Positions 1 to 12,433 of a stretch of DNA of 64,000 nt are shown piece after piece (position 1 is the first letter of the stretch; the number at the start of each line of letters is the position of its first letter). Source of the DNA: Folioceros fuciformis (Eukaryota; Anthocerotophyta; Anthocerotopsida; Anthocerotales). The stretch covers positions 90,743 to 154,742 of the forward strand of contig JBNGIO010006239.1 of the NCBI GenBank assembly GCA_049999805.1, in the 5' to 3' direction. The position numbers and the translations under genes are program-made. The notes beneath the pieces are model-generated. The model was not told the DNA's origin and searched no databases. It was given only the letters and a program-made list of their open reading frames with translations.

Positions 1-161
1 CCCTCTCCCTCCCCTTCTCCCTCGTCGTCATCAGATCCTGCTGGCGACCCAGAAACAGAGCGCACGCGGCTCCTAGGTGCCACCTCCTGCTCGTCTTCCG
101 ACTCCACAAAGTCTTCACCGAAAATAGTTTCCATCATCTCGTGCCGCTTCTCCTCCCCCAT
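1..161 (-). CDS. LEO1: LEO1/VIP4-like PAF1-complex subunit, first exon (partial)
   Basis: The minus strand opens with an ATG at 161 and reads to the window edge without a stop. The product starts MGEEKRHEMMETIFGEDF and becomes acidic (ESEDEQE, then SDDDEGEGEGEGE). Arabidopsis LEO1/VIP4 begins with a very similar block (GEKRSEMM-LFGD followed by long Glu/Asp stretches). LEO1 is a subunit of the nuclear PAF1 complex, which acts with RNA polymerase II in elongation and histone modification. Only about 53 codons are visible, so the conserved LEO1 core lies outside the window. The short N-terminal motif plus acidity is the whole evidence; another acidic nuclear protein is possible. The gene is divergent from the F-box gene at 1070. 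Confidence 0.65.
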   Translation of the reverse strand, partial: MGEEKRHEMMETIFGEDFVESEDEQEVAPRSRVRSVSGSPAGSDDDEGEGEGE

Positions 162-1069
162 CTTGGCGATCCGCACCGCACCCAGCTTCTGAATTCTCCA
201 CAGTTCTCACCCTAATTCACAACGCAGGCCATGTCTGTTGTCGAGAAACTCCAGACCCAAGCTCGTGGTCGTGTCTCAGGTTCCCACAAAGTATAATTCC
301 TCAATCTCATACCAGTATGCGGGCATCACAACAACACCACAATCCTTACACTATCTTTACATATGCGCATATACCAACGTCAAAGAGCACGCAAAAGAAG
401 CATAATCATCTGTGCCAAAGGAAACCCACGATTCCCTCGCCGTCCTGTATTCAGGACAATGACTGTTGTGAGTCGACTTAGGGTTTTCATCTGTATCAAA
501 ATCATGCGTAAAAGCCTCTGTTTCGAAATTTCTCTAACGAAGGGAGAACGTTGAGACCTTGGCCCTCCCATGTTAGTAGGACGAGTGACCATGGACTGCT
601 CCAGGTAGACGATGGGAGGAACGAGAGCGTGGCCTATGATCTTGCTCTCCTCATGCTCGTTCTCGTGCCTGACACTTTCACACAAGAAAAGGGAAGTAGC
701 AGTGCAGGCACTGTTGCCACTCGCTGCACCCTTCAAGTACTCACTTGGAGTATTGTACTGCAATTCCTGCAGATGCGAACACGGAGCGGCTTCACCTCCT
801 AAGATACGGGAAGTAATTGAGGAGATCAGTTTGCTACGGCAACAAGTGTCTCAAGACACATGGGCCAAAGCCAGATCGGTTACATAAAGCCGGGGCCATA
901 AGCAAACCCTAAAGCAACGGATCAGTAGGTTTTTTGATCTCGGGAGCGGTCCACAGTCATCTACATGTTCCGGATCGACACGTTGTACCTTCGCTGCTGA
1001 GAAGTCGATGTTTGGTGAGGAGCTGTGCAATACTCCTGCCGCAATACTCCTGCCGGTGTTGTACCCTCT
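162..1069. other. Divergent intergenic region between LEO1-like and F-box genes
   Basis: About 0.9 kb between two outward-facing start codons. Small overlapping open frames occur on both strands but none has a recognisable domain. Both promoters and 5' leaders must lie here; I cannot place a convincing TATA box. Confidence 0.5.
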
Positions 1070-2488
1070 ATGGAGCCCACGTCATTGGATCAGCTCACCC
1101 AGGAGCTATGGAGACTAATATTCCATCGCGTTCCGCACGTCAGTCGCCTCCAATGCCTGTGTGTTTCTCAAAAGTGGTACAAATTTTTGAAGGAGCTGGA
1201 GGAGGACCTGGCAGAAGCCAATCCAGGCTCTGCACGGTTGTTGCTCCTGGAGAAGGAGGGATATGAGTTGGATATCGAGGAGGAGAATCGACTCCAGTGG
1301 TCAGCCTTGGACCCCGTTACCTTCGAGAAGACTAGTGTGAAGCTGTCGTGGCCCCCTGGCTGGGATCCGGCTGTGCATGGTTGCATTCGAGGAGGAGGGC
1401 CCTCGGGTCTGGTGGCTCTATGGGACTCTAAAGCGTCACAGTATTGGATCGGGAGCCCTGTGCATGACAAGTGGGAGAAGGTGACAGAGTTGAATGTGTT
1501 CCGGCATTTGTCATTTCACCGGCGAGGTTTTCACTTGATTGAAGAAAAGAGCTGTGACAGGCGAATGTTTTGTCGGGAACCAGCGGTTCCGTGTTTCACA
1601 CCTGCGGAGAAATCGCCTCCAGAGGGTGAGTCTTGTCGGAAGGAGCGGTGCGGTTTCTATCACATTGTCCAGTTTCAATGGAACGAAACCCATGAGCGCT
1701 GGCCAGTGCACGACAGAAAGTTTGCGAATTGGGTAATCCAAGTTTATTCGTCCCGGTCCAGGACATGGAAGATTTTGGAAGAGCCAGCTCCTAGATTCAG
1801 ATCCCTTATCCACTCATGCGTGTCAGGGAACAGAGTTTACTTCTTGGCCGCACAGGAACCACGGGATGAACCACCATGGTATGTGGATCATAACACGTCT
1901 TGCCCGTTGTCTGTGTGGGTCTACGAGTGGGAGACAGCCGTTCTGTCTCTCAAGGTGGATAGAGATGTTGAGAACGATGAAATCAAGACGTACTGGAGAT
2001 CAATGCAGCTTCGTGTTTCGAAAGGTGGGGATATCAGGATTATCTCCGTGGGTCATCCAAGGGGGCAAGAACCCGATGAATGGAGTCTCTACCAGCTCGG
2101 TGTCGGGAATCCGTCCGGTGTTCATCCCTCATGGATTGTTGAGAAGCAGATTGAACTTGATGAACTTTTCTATGGTGATCAGGGTTTTGATGAGCTCATT
2201 GACTCTGATTCAGAAGACTGGAGCTACAACCTCATTGCATTCAATCCCACAGAGGGCTATTTGGATGATCTTTACGGACGGGCGCATGCAGAACGTAAAA
2301 CCATGTACGCCGAGAAGGAGTATCTGGACCATTGTGCAGAGGAAATTAGTGAATTCACATACTTTATGTACTTCAGTAAACCAGAAGGACTATGGAAGTG
2401 TTGGAACGTGGTTTGCCCTCTTTATAAGGACGGAGTATTACCGATCGTTCCATTTCTGCCATGTTGCAGTCTGCCATGCTGTGCATAG
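1070..2488 (+). CDS. F-box protein, intronless
   Basis: A single open frame of 472 codons. The frame is open upstream, but the first ATG is at 1070 (MEPTSLDQLTQELWRLIF), so I start there rather than at an upstream GTG. Residues about 4-42 fit an F-box: LDQLTQELWRLIFHRVP, then SRLQCLCVSQKW, the usual Skp1-binding helix pattern with the terminal Cys-x-x-W region. The remaining 430 residues are Trp-rich beta-type sequence (several WxxLxxP-like stretches), as in plant F-box proteins with kelch or F-box-associated C-termini, but no clean kelch repeats are visible. Such proteins are substrate receptors of SCF ubiquitin ligases; the target cannot be inferred. The end is Cys-rich (CCSLPCCA). Lack of introns is common in plant F-box genes. 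Confidence 0.75.
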   Translation: MEPTSLDQLTQELWRLIFHRVPHVSRLQCLCVSQKWYKFLKELEEDLAEANPGSARLLLLEKEGYELDIEEENRLQWSALDPVTFEKTSVKLSWPPGWDPAVHGCIRGGGPSGLVALWDSKASQYWIGSPVHDKWEKVTELNVFRHLSFHRRGFHLIEEKSCDRRMFCREPAVPCFTPAEKSPPEGESCRKERCGFYHIVQFQWNETHERWPVHDRKFANWVIQVYSSRSRTWKILEEPAPRFRSLIHSCVSGNRVYFLAAQEPRDEPPWYVDHNTSCPLSVWVYEWETAVLSLKVDRDVENDEIKTYWRSMQLRVSKGGDIRIISVGHPRGQEPDEWSLYQLGVGNPSGVHPSWIVEKQIELDELFYGDQGFDELIDSDSEDWSYNLIAFNPTEGYLDDLYGRAHAERKTMYAEKEYLDHCAEEISEFTYFMYFSKPEGLWKCWNVVCPLYKDGVLPIVPFLPCCSLPCCA

Positions 2489-3640
2489 TGGGGAGCACCG
2501 ATGGCCATGGTGGGTAAAGGTTGGGAGTGAGGTGAGGCGGAGCTAGTGAGTGCCTTCTTAGCGTTTATCATCGTCTCCGCCCACATGTATTCTGACTCTG
2601 AGATTTCTGCTGCACGCCAATTGTGTGAACGCAGTAACTGGCGATCACACTCAACAGCTCGTCCACTCTGTCATCTTTCCTGGTCACATCCCGATGCAGC
2701 TTCTGCCTAGGAATGACCACGGAAGACGATTCAATGACATGGACAGACGAATTCTCAGCCGCAACTTGTAAGTAGTGTGACTCCCTTTACAAGACGGTGT
2801 GAACCTGAAGAAACGGTTTCCACTTGGGTGAGGTGTGTCCAAGTTGTGTGAAAGGAATGGCTTCTCTGCGTCATTCCAGCATCAACCGGCTTCGATTAGA
2901 GGCCTTACTAGAGTAAGGTAAACACCTGTCTCATTAGTGTCTCTGAACTGGACTCAGCTGGTATCAAACACACATTGCCCGCCCTGACTTGGTCACAAGC
3001 TATTTTTCAACAAGGATGTGTGCACTTCTCTTCCTTCACTTCTTTTCCCCGTAATGGGGGGACAGGTGCAACGCTGCAGGAGCATCCTCCGCCTATATGT
3101 CGGGCTAGACGGGATTGAGCTATTCGTCCACAAAATCAGTGACAGCAGAACGTGAATCCTCCGCAGGTTCATGACCTGCAGACACGCTGGTCGAATGCAT
3201 GCTGGTGGCTCTTCTGGTATCCATTATGGATTGACAACCCGGAATGTACTACATGTTGGCACTTGTAGTGGCCGGACAACCCATGTACGTAGTTGCACAC
3301 GTCAGACCTCCATCCTGTATGGCATAGATACATCCTAGGAGGAGCAGCGTTCAGTATGGAGTCTCACTTCCGAGAACTCCTGCAGCTTGGCTATAACATG
3401 GGCCCACGGCTGAACTCAACTTTCCCCAGAAGTGAGAGGTTGTGACCTGCACTTTGTCCGAGTGTAGAGCATCCAGATCTTTTCTCCATCTGCCATCATA
3501 AGCATCAAATCAACAAGGAAGTAGCCAAGTTTCGGTCATACCTATCTCCTTTCTTTTTAGTAGCAGTGGACACAAGCACGAATATGTAGGTTTGAAGTTT
3601 TTTACAACCCATTCCGGAGCCGGAGAGTGGGAAAATTATT
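2489..3640. other. Convergent intergenic region
   Basis: About 1.15 kb between the stop codons of the F-box gene (plus) and the ABC1K3-type gene (minus). It must hold both 3' UTRs. I see no coding domain, tRNA or repeat in it. Confidence 0.5.
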
Positions 3641-6600
3641 TTACAAAAATAACTCTCGAAGAAATCGAGCAACGATTCGAGAAGTTAGACGGTTCATTAT
3701 CTCTGGCATGACCTGAGACCCAACAGTCGGCAGGACAGGCAGCAGTTCACGCACGACTGCCGACAACCGAGCTCCACGCTTCTGTCGATCAAGAACACCA
3801 GTGATAAGCACGGGCACTTGCTACACAAAGAAACGCATGTCGTGCATTCAAAATGCATTGAGGATCACCTGCGAGGAAGACTTATCGGTGGTTGCACCAG
3901 CAGACAGGAACTCCATCACTTTTCGCACATTGCTGATCACTCGTTCATCCTCCGAGGTCACGGTTGGGATGAGCGAAATAGACCTGGTAGCTCCAGGTAC
4001 TGGCATAATGCTCAGTATGGGATTCAACCTGTAGATACCTGATGAAACCACAAACCGGCCTAGCTGTTCACGACTGACTGCATCTATTCCCTTCACCACC
4101 TGCATGCATACAAGTGAACTGGTGATGAACATGTGTGTAAAATGAAACACATCAAGACCGTCCAGCTGATGCGCGTAAGGCAGTGTGTCGAACCTCATCC
4201 AATATGAACTCCCGGAAAAAATCACCCTCTTCAGAGAAAAGAAATGCCAACGCCGCGCGTGTTTGTAATTGGGGCTGGTCGGCGCCCCTCAGACTTAGTG
4301 CAGAAGACTGCGTGGGGATGAGACCCAGACTTGCCATGCCGCCACGCGTGCTCTGACCCCCCCCACTCCGTGCCGCAAGAGTGAAGGTCTCGAATGCTTC
4401 CATCACGTCTATGAAGCGCTCTGCATCGAACACGCCAGATTTGCCGTATATGGTGTACCTTAGGGACTGCCTCAACCTTGGAGACTTGTCAGTCAATAGT
4501 CTCTGCATGGACAAGCAAGACAGTTAGGGAGGTGACATGGGACCAGCAGGTGCCTGCTGCGTCCTATCCTCCAAACTTCAACTGCAAGTGCCTTGCTTGC
4601 ATACCTGCGCAATGTAGGGATACGCCTCATCAACAATTGCAAAATCTGGATTGCCCACGAGGGCAATGCCTTCCAGGACACCAATAGCTCGAATGATCAG
4701 CGCAAAGTACGGAGGTATTCGAAAAGGATAGTCAAATGTAATCTGGGCCAGATCCGCTGCCAGCTCTTGGAAGTTGATGTTCTTGGCCCCTCCACCTTCC
4801 AAAGCTTGATCGAAGACCTTGGCCAGCACTGGCATGATAGGTTTCAGATTGACTCCCTCTGGAATGAAGTCCAGAAGCACAAAGTCCTCCACAATGGCCT
4901 CGTAATCTCGATGAATCAAGTGCGAAATGGCGTCTATCATTCCGTATTTTTGGTTATCTGTAATTTGAGTCACTAAGCCTGCAAGAGGCGAACAAGAAGT
5001 TGGGTCATACTCTCCAATATTCCAACGATGAATGACAGAACGAGCTGCGAGGTGAAAACCCTGGCTAATTGAAAAGCAAAGAAACTTACCGAAGTCCAGC
5101 ACAGCCAACTTCCCATCAGGGGTTCGGATCAAGTTCCCAGGATGTGGGTCTGCATGAAAGAACCCTGTGTCCAACAACTTTACCCCAGTAACCCGAAATC
5201 AGCACACAAACGCGAATTATGTATAGTTACAGATTGATTTGCACAACGCAACGAAGATTACCTGCTTCAAGTAGCAGATCACGCCAACGTTCACAAGGTC
5301 TCCTACATCAGACGCTGTGCTCTGCGACAGCTTCTCTCCTTCAATCCACTGGGTCGTAAGCACCCTTCGTGAGGTGTACTTCGTGAAAGTTTTTGGCACA
5401 ACCACCTGCCACAAGCCGAGAACAAAGTAGCTTAAGAAGCCGTCAGCCAGATCTGGGTACAAAACAAAGAGGAGGAAAAAGGAAACCTGTGGGAGATCCA
5501 CTCGCATCATTTCTGCAAACCGAGTTCCATTTTGCCCTTCTTTCACATAGTCAAGCTCTTCGAAAAACCGAGCTGCCCACTCGTCCACCAGGCCAACAAC
5601 ATCTGTAGCAATCTGAAGTCAAAAGGACTCTTCAACTTAGATAAGCTGAGGCACACTTCGAGCTGGCAAAAACAGCAAACGGACAGCCCGGACCGCGTTG
5701 GCGAATGCCAGATGTGTGCGCTTCAGCAGTCACCTGTGGAAATCTCCGAAGAAAGAGCCCCAGCTTTCGGATGATGAACAAATCTATAGTTACAGTCTCA
5801 AGTACGTAAGGTCGCTGCACTTTTACAGCAACAGTTTCTCCGGTTTCCTTCAGAACACCCTTGTACACTTGACCGAGAGATGCTGCATATTCAACAACGG
5901 GCATCGTAAGCTGCAGTACGTCACTGCATCAACGAAGAGCGGCCACCTAGCTTATGTACCTAGCACACACCTGCCGCTATGGGTGACGGTGACAGACTGG
6001 AGTAGATCTCTTGCCAAGGACGACCAAGTTCTTCTTCGATGAGAACCATGGCCACATCATCTGGAAACGAAGGGACCTGCAAAGGGCGTCTAAATCAGAG
6101 ATCTCATCACCTGATAGACAAGCCCGAGATCCACATCCGTGGCAGCCCCGACGAATACGTAAGTGGAATCTGGGTCCCAACTTCAGCTCGCTACGTCAAA
6201 TGGGTTGTGGTTAGGGGGCGTGACCTTGTCGCATAGCTTTTGCAACTCGGTCATAGCAGACGGTGATAGGACGTCAGGTCGAATAGACAGAGCTTGTCCA
6301 AGCTTGATATACGCAGGACCCAGGGACGTTACAATTTCTCTCAGCTCAATTGCACGCTTCACCTCATTCTGAAAGAAAACACCGTTGTGATACACGAAGA
6401 GGGAAACCAAGCAGCTCGATTGGGCCAGACACCAAATGATGCCCCAACTTCATGCATGGGCAAAAACGCACCTTTTTCACTTTCTTTGTGATGATATCCA
6501 TGGCAATGTTAGAGAGAAAGCCACCAGCCACCCCCAGTAATTGAGCTATTCTGGTGGCCACAGATCCAGGCCTTTTGCCCCAGTAGGCACCAATGGTTGC

Positions 6601-7365
6601 TGGATCGTAAACCAGTGGCAACGTATCTTCATCTCCACGACTTTGCACCTGAGCAGAACAAGAACGCAACGATGTCAACTTCATGGGTCCGCCACACAAC
6701 CCGAACTCAAAACTACAATCGCGACGACAATTATCACCAGCACCACAGCCATACCTAGCGTCAACGGGGGAAAATCAAAAAAAAAAGAAGCCAGACCATC
6801 ACCTCCACAAGCCGCATTTTCGTGTCGGCAGACGCGAAGAGCTCGTCTTTGAGATTTTGCCCCCGCAGCCCTCGCATGAAGGAGGCGACTTGCTCATCCT
6901 CCTCCATTTGCGCTCGCATTTTCCTCATCTCCTCCGACATTTGAGAAACTCTCTGCACCGCCATCCACCAACGACAACCGAAAAGTGAGAAACCGAGACA
7001 GACAACTTCCACTCTCCACACCTCGCAACCCGACCCCTCAGTCCACACAACCCCACACAGGAACGAATGCCCGCACGTACCGAGCTCCGAGTCGCAGGGA
7101 TCACCACTCCCTCACCGAGCTGCACTTTGGGCCGGGTTTCGCGCGGGCCAGGCCTCGCAGGCGCAGGGGCATCCCGTGTGGCAACAGCATTCGCGTGCCC
7201 GCTTCTGTGATCTCTACCTTCCCTGCGAGGCCCCGCCATTCGCACCTCCTGACTCCTCATCCGCGCTGGGTGTGAGGCGGGACTGACGAACGAGGCACTG
7301 GACGAGCTAAGGCCGCTGGGACTGGCGCTCATCGCCCGCATCGTAGACTCCAGGGGGCCTCCCAT
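3641..7365 (-). CDS. ABC1K3: ABC1-like atypical kinase of the ABC1K3 (plastoglobule) type, 13 exons
   Basis: Thirteen exons join in frame: 7365-7081, 6952-6803, 6648-6472, 6368-6225, 6076-5971, 5882-5734, 5612-5487, 5405-5262, 5177-5090, 4978-4605, 4502-4194, 4099-3869 and 3820-3641, about 820 residues. Landmarks of the ABC1/UbiB kinase family are in order: KLGQ near residue 226 (KxGQ motif), the Ala-rich loop AAAS near 286, VAVK near 305-308 (ATP-binding Lys), HADPHPGN near 435-442 (catalytic loop) and DFG near 455. The C-terminal RELLPVLP segment also matches. Overall similarity as I recall it is highest to Arabidopsis ABC1K3 (At1g79600), a plastoglobule kinase linked to prenylquinone metabolism. 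Exon 1 is Ser/Ala/Arg-rich and probably holds the plastid transit peptide. I start at the ATG at 7365; an in-frame GTG lies upstream. The last intron (3821-3868) is only 48 bp. Confidence 0.9.
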
Positions 7366-8541
7366 GGCTGCAGCTCCTGGCACTGGGCCGCGTCAGATCA
7401 GCAGAAGGCTACACACAATTCAGCCTCCCTAAAGCCGACTGCTCCTCTTTCCGAAGCCGCAGTCTCAGAATTCTCCATGACCAGCTGTTTCCATCCAGCC
7501 GGCGGCGGCGGCGGCGACGACGGAGCAGGGGAAAGAGCCTGGTGGCAGCACGGCGTAACCCAGAACGCTTGGAGGGGAGCAGGAGCCTTGAAGCCCGTAG
7601 GCCGCAGGCCTGAGCGGCACACAGCAACCGAAGAGTCTCGTGTAACGTCCACCACAGCGTGGCCTTCACAGGGCCACCAGTCTCCGCCTTCGGACCTGTT
7701 GGACAATGGACACCCGCAATTTTATTCACCCTGTCCACCTTTTTTTATGCTTATTTGCAAGCCATCCTTGACTCTGGCCCCGCCACGCCCTGAAAAACGG
7801 AACGAAACTAAACGAAACGAAAACGGCAAGACCGCCGAACTCGACCCTCGCGGTGGACGGTCCGACGCCGTCAAGTATTGAACCCCGGACGGTATCCACG
7901 GGTCCCCTATTTAGCCGCCCACGTCCATTTACCGAAAATTTTTCCAGTTTTTGGGACTTATTCCATACGTCGTGGTGCGGCCTGCCCACATATTCTGAAG
8001 CCGGAAAGGGTCTCTCTCACCGTTGGAACGCTCCCACCAAGCTTTCATGGTTCGACCCAATGCGCGTCAACTCCACTGTCTTGTGTCAAGCTATATGGGC
8101 GATGGTTGTATGATATCGCATTAAAATAATAAGATTAATAAAGATATTCTTATTAATGTAGCTACTATAACATGACGAAAATCTGAGTCCCTCACTTTTG
8201 TGAGGAAACCATGTCTGCTTTCAAAAAAGGATAAAGCAAAGAAAAGATAGGAAAGAATGAAAGCATGAAAGCCTCGTGTTCAAAGGGCTCTATCCTAAAA
8301 AAGAGGACCACATCTCTTTGAAGTTGGAATCAAGTTTTAGATTCTGCTGGCATGTTGCTTTATGTTATCTTGCTTAGAGAGTGACGTCCTTTTGGCTATA
8401 CTAATTTATGTCACCAAATAGTTGTGAGGTAACGAGAGTCAGAGGGTGATCTTAGTAGAACTATAGACAAGGATGAGTTGAAAGATTACCAGGCAGTTGA
8501 TGGTGCTTGTGGAGTTGGTTGAAGACCTTCTTAAGGTCCTA
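7366..8541. other. 5' region of the ABC1K3-type gene
   Basis: GC-rich up to about 8100, with a short GGC trinucleotide run near 7500-7515, then a change to AT-rich DNA. Open frames on both strands here have skewed composition and no domain I recognise; they are probably leader and promoter sequence. Confidence 0.4.
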
Positions 8542-8771
8542 ATGAATTTTATTTTTTGTGCTCGGCTTAAGAAGTGTGTGAATGCGTTTAAGAAGAAACC
8601 ATGATAATGGGACTTGGCCAAGCTAACTAGAAAGATCTTCATTGACAAGATGGTGGATGAATTTTATTTTTTGTGCTTGGCTTAAGAAGTGTGTGAATGG
8701 GTTTAAGAAGAAACCATAATAATGGGACTTGGTCAAGCTAACTAGAAAGATCTTTAATGATAAGATGGTGG
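8542..8771. repeat. Two-copy tandem repeat, period 115 bp
   Basis: The segment starting ATGAATTTTATTTTTTGTGC at 8542 recurs at 8657 with a few substitutions, running through GAAACCAT and ACTAGAAAGATCTT to AAGATGGTGG in both copies. No coding function is evident. Confidence 0.85.
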
Positions 8772-9689
8772 GAGAGCAACTAAGAACGGCAAAGTGGACT
8801 TGCCAAGCTTCACAATCAATATTAAATGACAATTGAAGTTTGAGGAAGGTCACCTAGAGTTTAAGGAGATTCACTACAAGTCCACCATGATTCAAAAAAG
8901 TCTGCTGGAGTATAAATTCATCAAAGTGCAAAGAGTCTAAAAGATAAACTCCTAGAAAAAAAAATCCCTTAGGCACATAGTCTTACAACACAAAGACTAT
9001 CCAATGGAGGGAGAGATGGCCAACAATCCTCCAATAACTTTCCCCTTGCTATCACACCCTAAAATGGATAAAATGATTCAAGAGGTGGCACCAAGCATGG
9101 CATTGATATTCCATCCAATTACGCTTATATGTATATGCGTTAGCTTAACCTAATGTCATCTTCAAAGGTGGTGCGTTGCTATTGTTACAAAAGAATGTAA
9201 CAGATCACTATGGATTCTAATAATGAGAAGAAGTTACATTATCTTCTATTTAGGTGATGGATAAAAGTCACGAAAAACTGCCCCAGAGAGTAAAGGACAA
9301 GAAAATCACTTGCTCGTGCAAGAAGTTGAGACATCACTCAATGCATGAACAAGTTTAGATTGCAGATATCTAATCATGTACGCAATCTAAAACTTTTGTG
9401 CTTAGAGACATAAGAGTTCTTAGCATCCAAACTCTTGTGCTTGGAGACATAAGAGTTCTTAGCTCATGCAAAAAGTTCATAGATTACTCATAGTATGTAA
9501 GCAACTTGGATTATGCATATCTATTTATAGATGCAATCTAAACTCTTGGGCATAGAGACATAAGAGTTCTTAGAAATTGAACATAGTTTAAAAATTAACT
9601 CGTTAACTCTTGTTTCAACCTTGAGTCCATAGTGCAAGCTTACATAAACAGCTATTTAACTTATTGAAATTGCTATACGTGAAAAGAGG
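8772..9689. repeat. AT-rich region with a dispersed palindromic motif
   Basis: No gene is seen. A motif of about 34 bp containing ACATAAGAGTTCTTAG occurs three times (near 9388-9425, 9428-9463 and 9541-9573). Each begins with AACTCTT and contains AAGAGTT, so each could fold into a small hairpin. The region directly precedes the copia remnant and may be part of its upstream sequence. Confidence 0.5.
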
Positions 9690-11480
9690 AACTATCTAGA
9701 TCTGATAAGGAGAAGTGGGAGGTAGCTCTATTATCAAAATATAGTAGTTTGATAGAGAATAACACTTTGGAATAAGTTAAGCTATCTTACGGTTAGAAAC
9801 GAATCCAATATAAACGTATATGTCATATCAAGTTGAAAATTGATGGTAGTATAGACTGTTACAAGGAATGTTGTGTATATTAAGGGATATAGTCAAGTTC
9901 TTAGAGTAAATTATCATGAGACCTTTTCACTAGTCGATAAGTTGTAGACAATTAAATACTTATTAGCATTAGTAGTTGAGTTAGATTTAGACCTACTACA
10001 AGTGGATATCATCATTGTCTTTCTATGTGGTAAATTATATTTCTATGTGGTAAATTTGAAGCTTTATATATAACAACCTAAAGGTTTGTAGATCCTAAAA
10101 CAAGAGACTAAAACAAGAGACATAGTTTGTAAACTTTTGAAATGTATTGATGAATTCAAACAATCTTCTTTTCAAATTTAATAACAAACTCTAACAATCT
10201 CCGTTGAAGTGATATATTGATATAGATAACACTTTTGTAGAGATTAGCTTTGTACGTTGTATTTCTAATGAGAATATATATATTTCCTACGTAAGAATGA
10301 AGACCTTACTATTATTGTTTTACATATGGATGATATAATAAATGCTACAAATAGCAAGACCTCTTATCTAAAGTTAAGACAATGCTTAATTTCAAATACA
10401 AGATGAAGCATATTAAAATTCTTACTCATTGCCTTAAAGTTCAAATTGCTCGAAATACGGAAGAAGGTACACTTAGCATTTATCAATCCAAGTATATTCA
10501 AGAGTTTCTTATATAATTCAAGCTTGAGGTAATACGTGCTACAACCTCTCCACTTGCAGCTAGATAAATCCTATCTACTTAAGATAACCTTATTACAACT
10601 AAGAAACAGGAGAGGATGCTTCATAAACCTTGTACAAAAGCATTAGGATATTTACCTTTCTTTCATGGCTAGACTTGTCTAGACATTACAATTGTTATTT
10701 TCATCATGTCATAATTTTTCTTTAATCTTGATTAAGCTCATTAGGTTACGGTAAAGTGTATGTATCGCTCCTTACTTGGAACTATGGCTTTAGTATAAGA
10801 GATTGGGAACAAAAAGGTTGTTACTTTAGGGATGGTTTGATGCCAATTCCGGAATCAAATATTACAAGGAAAAGCTTATCTAGCTATTGTTTCCCCTTGT
10901 GTAATGCTACTCTTTTATAGACGTACAAGAAGCAACACAATGTGTCTTTTAGCTCAACTGAAAGTAAGTATGTTTGTTTCTCTTAGCTCAACTAAAAGTG
11001 AGTATGCTTTCTTGATACTAGATGATTTTAACTCAATTGAGAATAAGTATGTTTGTATCTCTTAGCTCAACTAAGAGTGAGTATGCTTTATTAATATTAG
11101 ATGGTAAGGACGTAGTAGCTAGAAAATTCTTATTTGAAGATATGGATCAAGTTTAAGGCCCACTGAGCTTATTGTGTTGTGAGAGTATGTCGGCAACAGC
11201 GTTCACCAACTATGTCAAGCACTACGCTTCAACTAAGCACATTGGTGTTCAACATTTTTTAATAAGATAACTAGTTGTTGAGCATTGTGTTAGTGAATAT
11301 TAAGTACCATACTCCAATTAAGTATATTGGTGTTCATCATTTTTTATCAGATAACTAATTGTTGAGCATTATATTAGTAAATGTTAAGTACCATACCCCA
11401 ATTAAGCATACTGGTGTTCATCATCATTTTACAAGACAACTAGTTGTTAAGAATCATGTAACTATTGGGTATGTCCGCAT
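9690..11480 (+). mobile_element. Decayed Ty1/copia pol (reverse transcriptase to RNase H)
   Basis: The plus strand still reads like copia pol through many stops and shifts. From 9700 comes the entry to RT (DKEKWEVALLSKYSSLIENN, then YHETFSLV), then LLQVDIIIVFL near 9990, a MDDI catalytic-type motif near 10328-10340, and near 10955 the RNase H signature SSTESKY. After that, HIGVQHF/QLVVEH-type segments recur. No frame is intact. The element runs opposite to the copia element at 11.9-15.9 kb. Local duplications inside the RNase H part are described in the findings. Confidence 0.75.
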
Positions 11481-11889
11481 AGAGGAGAACTTTACCCATA
11501 CATTTATTTAAGATTCATCTAAGGCCAAGGATGAGTATCTTTCTTCTACCTTAGGCCTTGTGAACTTATCAATTAGCTCTTCATAAGTAAGAGCTCTTCT
11601 TCATCTTATGTTAACTTATTGCACATTTATGTTCTTATCAAGAGTGAATTAAATATATTTGCTTGTTAGTATCATTTCACTTTTTTCTAGACCTGAGTAG
11701 GAATGTTGAGATTATACTAATTAGAGCCTATTCAGGGCATATTTGAAAATTACTTTTAGTTGTCACGTAGGTTATTAAGATATGTATAGGTATCAAAGAT
11801 TTTCACATGTTCTCATGCATTAAACCCTATTGTTCTTATGGCCTTAAACCCTCACGTTTAAACCCTGAACCCTAAAGCTTCTAATACCA
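11481..11889. other. Intergenic stretch with degenerate telomere-like motifs
   Basis: Four AAACCCT-type heptamers lie within about 60 bp near 11820-11876, separated by unrelated bases. No gene is seen. A sequence resembling a mutated tRNA-Met primer-binding site (minus strand, near 11880) is present but too diverged to use. Confidence 0.4.
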
Positions 11890-11924
11890 TGTTCTTGCCC
11901 TCTTGCAGGATACACACATTACCA

Positions 11925-12200
11925 TTAGCGAAGCCACACAAAAGTAGAAAAGTTATGGATGCATTCATTCCAAGCCTTAGTAGACTGCTTGAGACCATAA
12001 AGTGTTTTGAACAGCTTACACACCAAGTTCTTCTGGGTGATGTATCCCTCTAGCTTATGCATATAGATGGTCTCATGTAGCTGTCTATTAAGGAACGCAG
12101 TCCTTACGTCCATCTGGTGCATGATGAGTCAATGTTGGGCTGCATAGAACATGATGATCCGAATGGAGGTGGCCTTCATCACTAGGCTATAATGGCTGTC
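11925..12200 (-). pseudogene. Copia reverse transcriptase fragment (central part)
   Basis: Read on the minus strand, the segment gives HQMDVRTAFLN, then ETIYMHKLEGY and LYGLKQSTKAWN. These are the copia RT blocks around the first catalytic Asp and the LYGLKQ motif. A stop separates the upstream block (VMKATSIRIIMFYAAQH). The YVDD block is missing because the homology ends nearby. Confidence 0.9.
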
Positions 12201-12433
12201 CGCTTGATAATCGAAACCTGTCATGTTTTTATAGATCGATAAATTGATTAACAGCGAGCACAAGGCANNNNNNNNNNAACACTTTAAACCTAATCTACGA
12301 GGTGCGAAACTATTCTATCCAACAACCTGGTACCTAACTAAAGCCTCTTGCTACCAGTCGAGCCATGTACCGAGTAATAGAGCCATCATGGTGGAGTTTA
12401 AGCTTATAGGTCCATTTATAGGTGATGACTTTC

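Noticed and set aside
11820-11876. Interstitial telomere array
   Set aside because: Only four AAACCCT heptamers separated by unrelated bases; chance or simple decay cannot be excluded.
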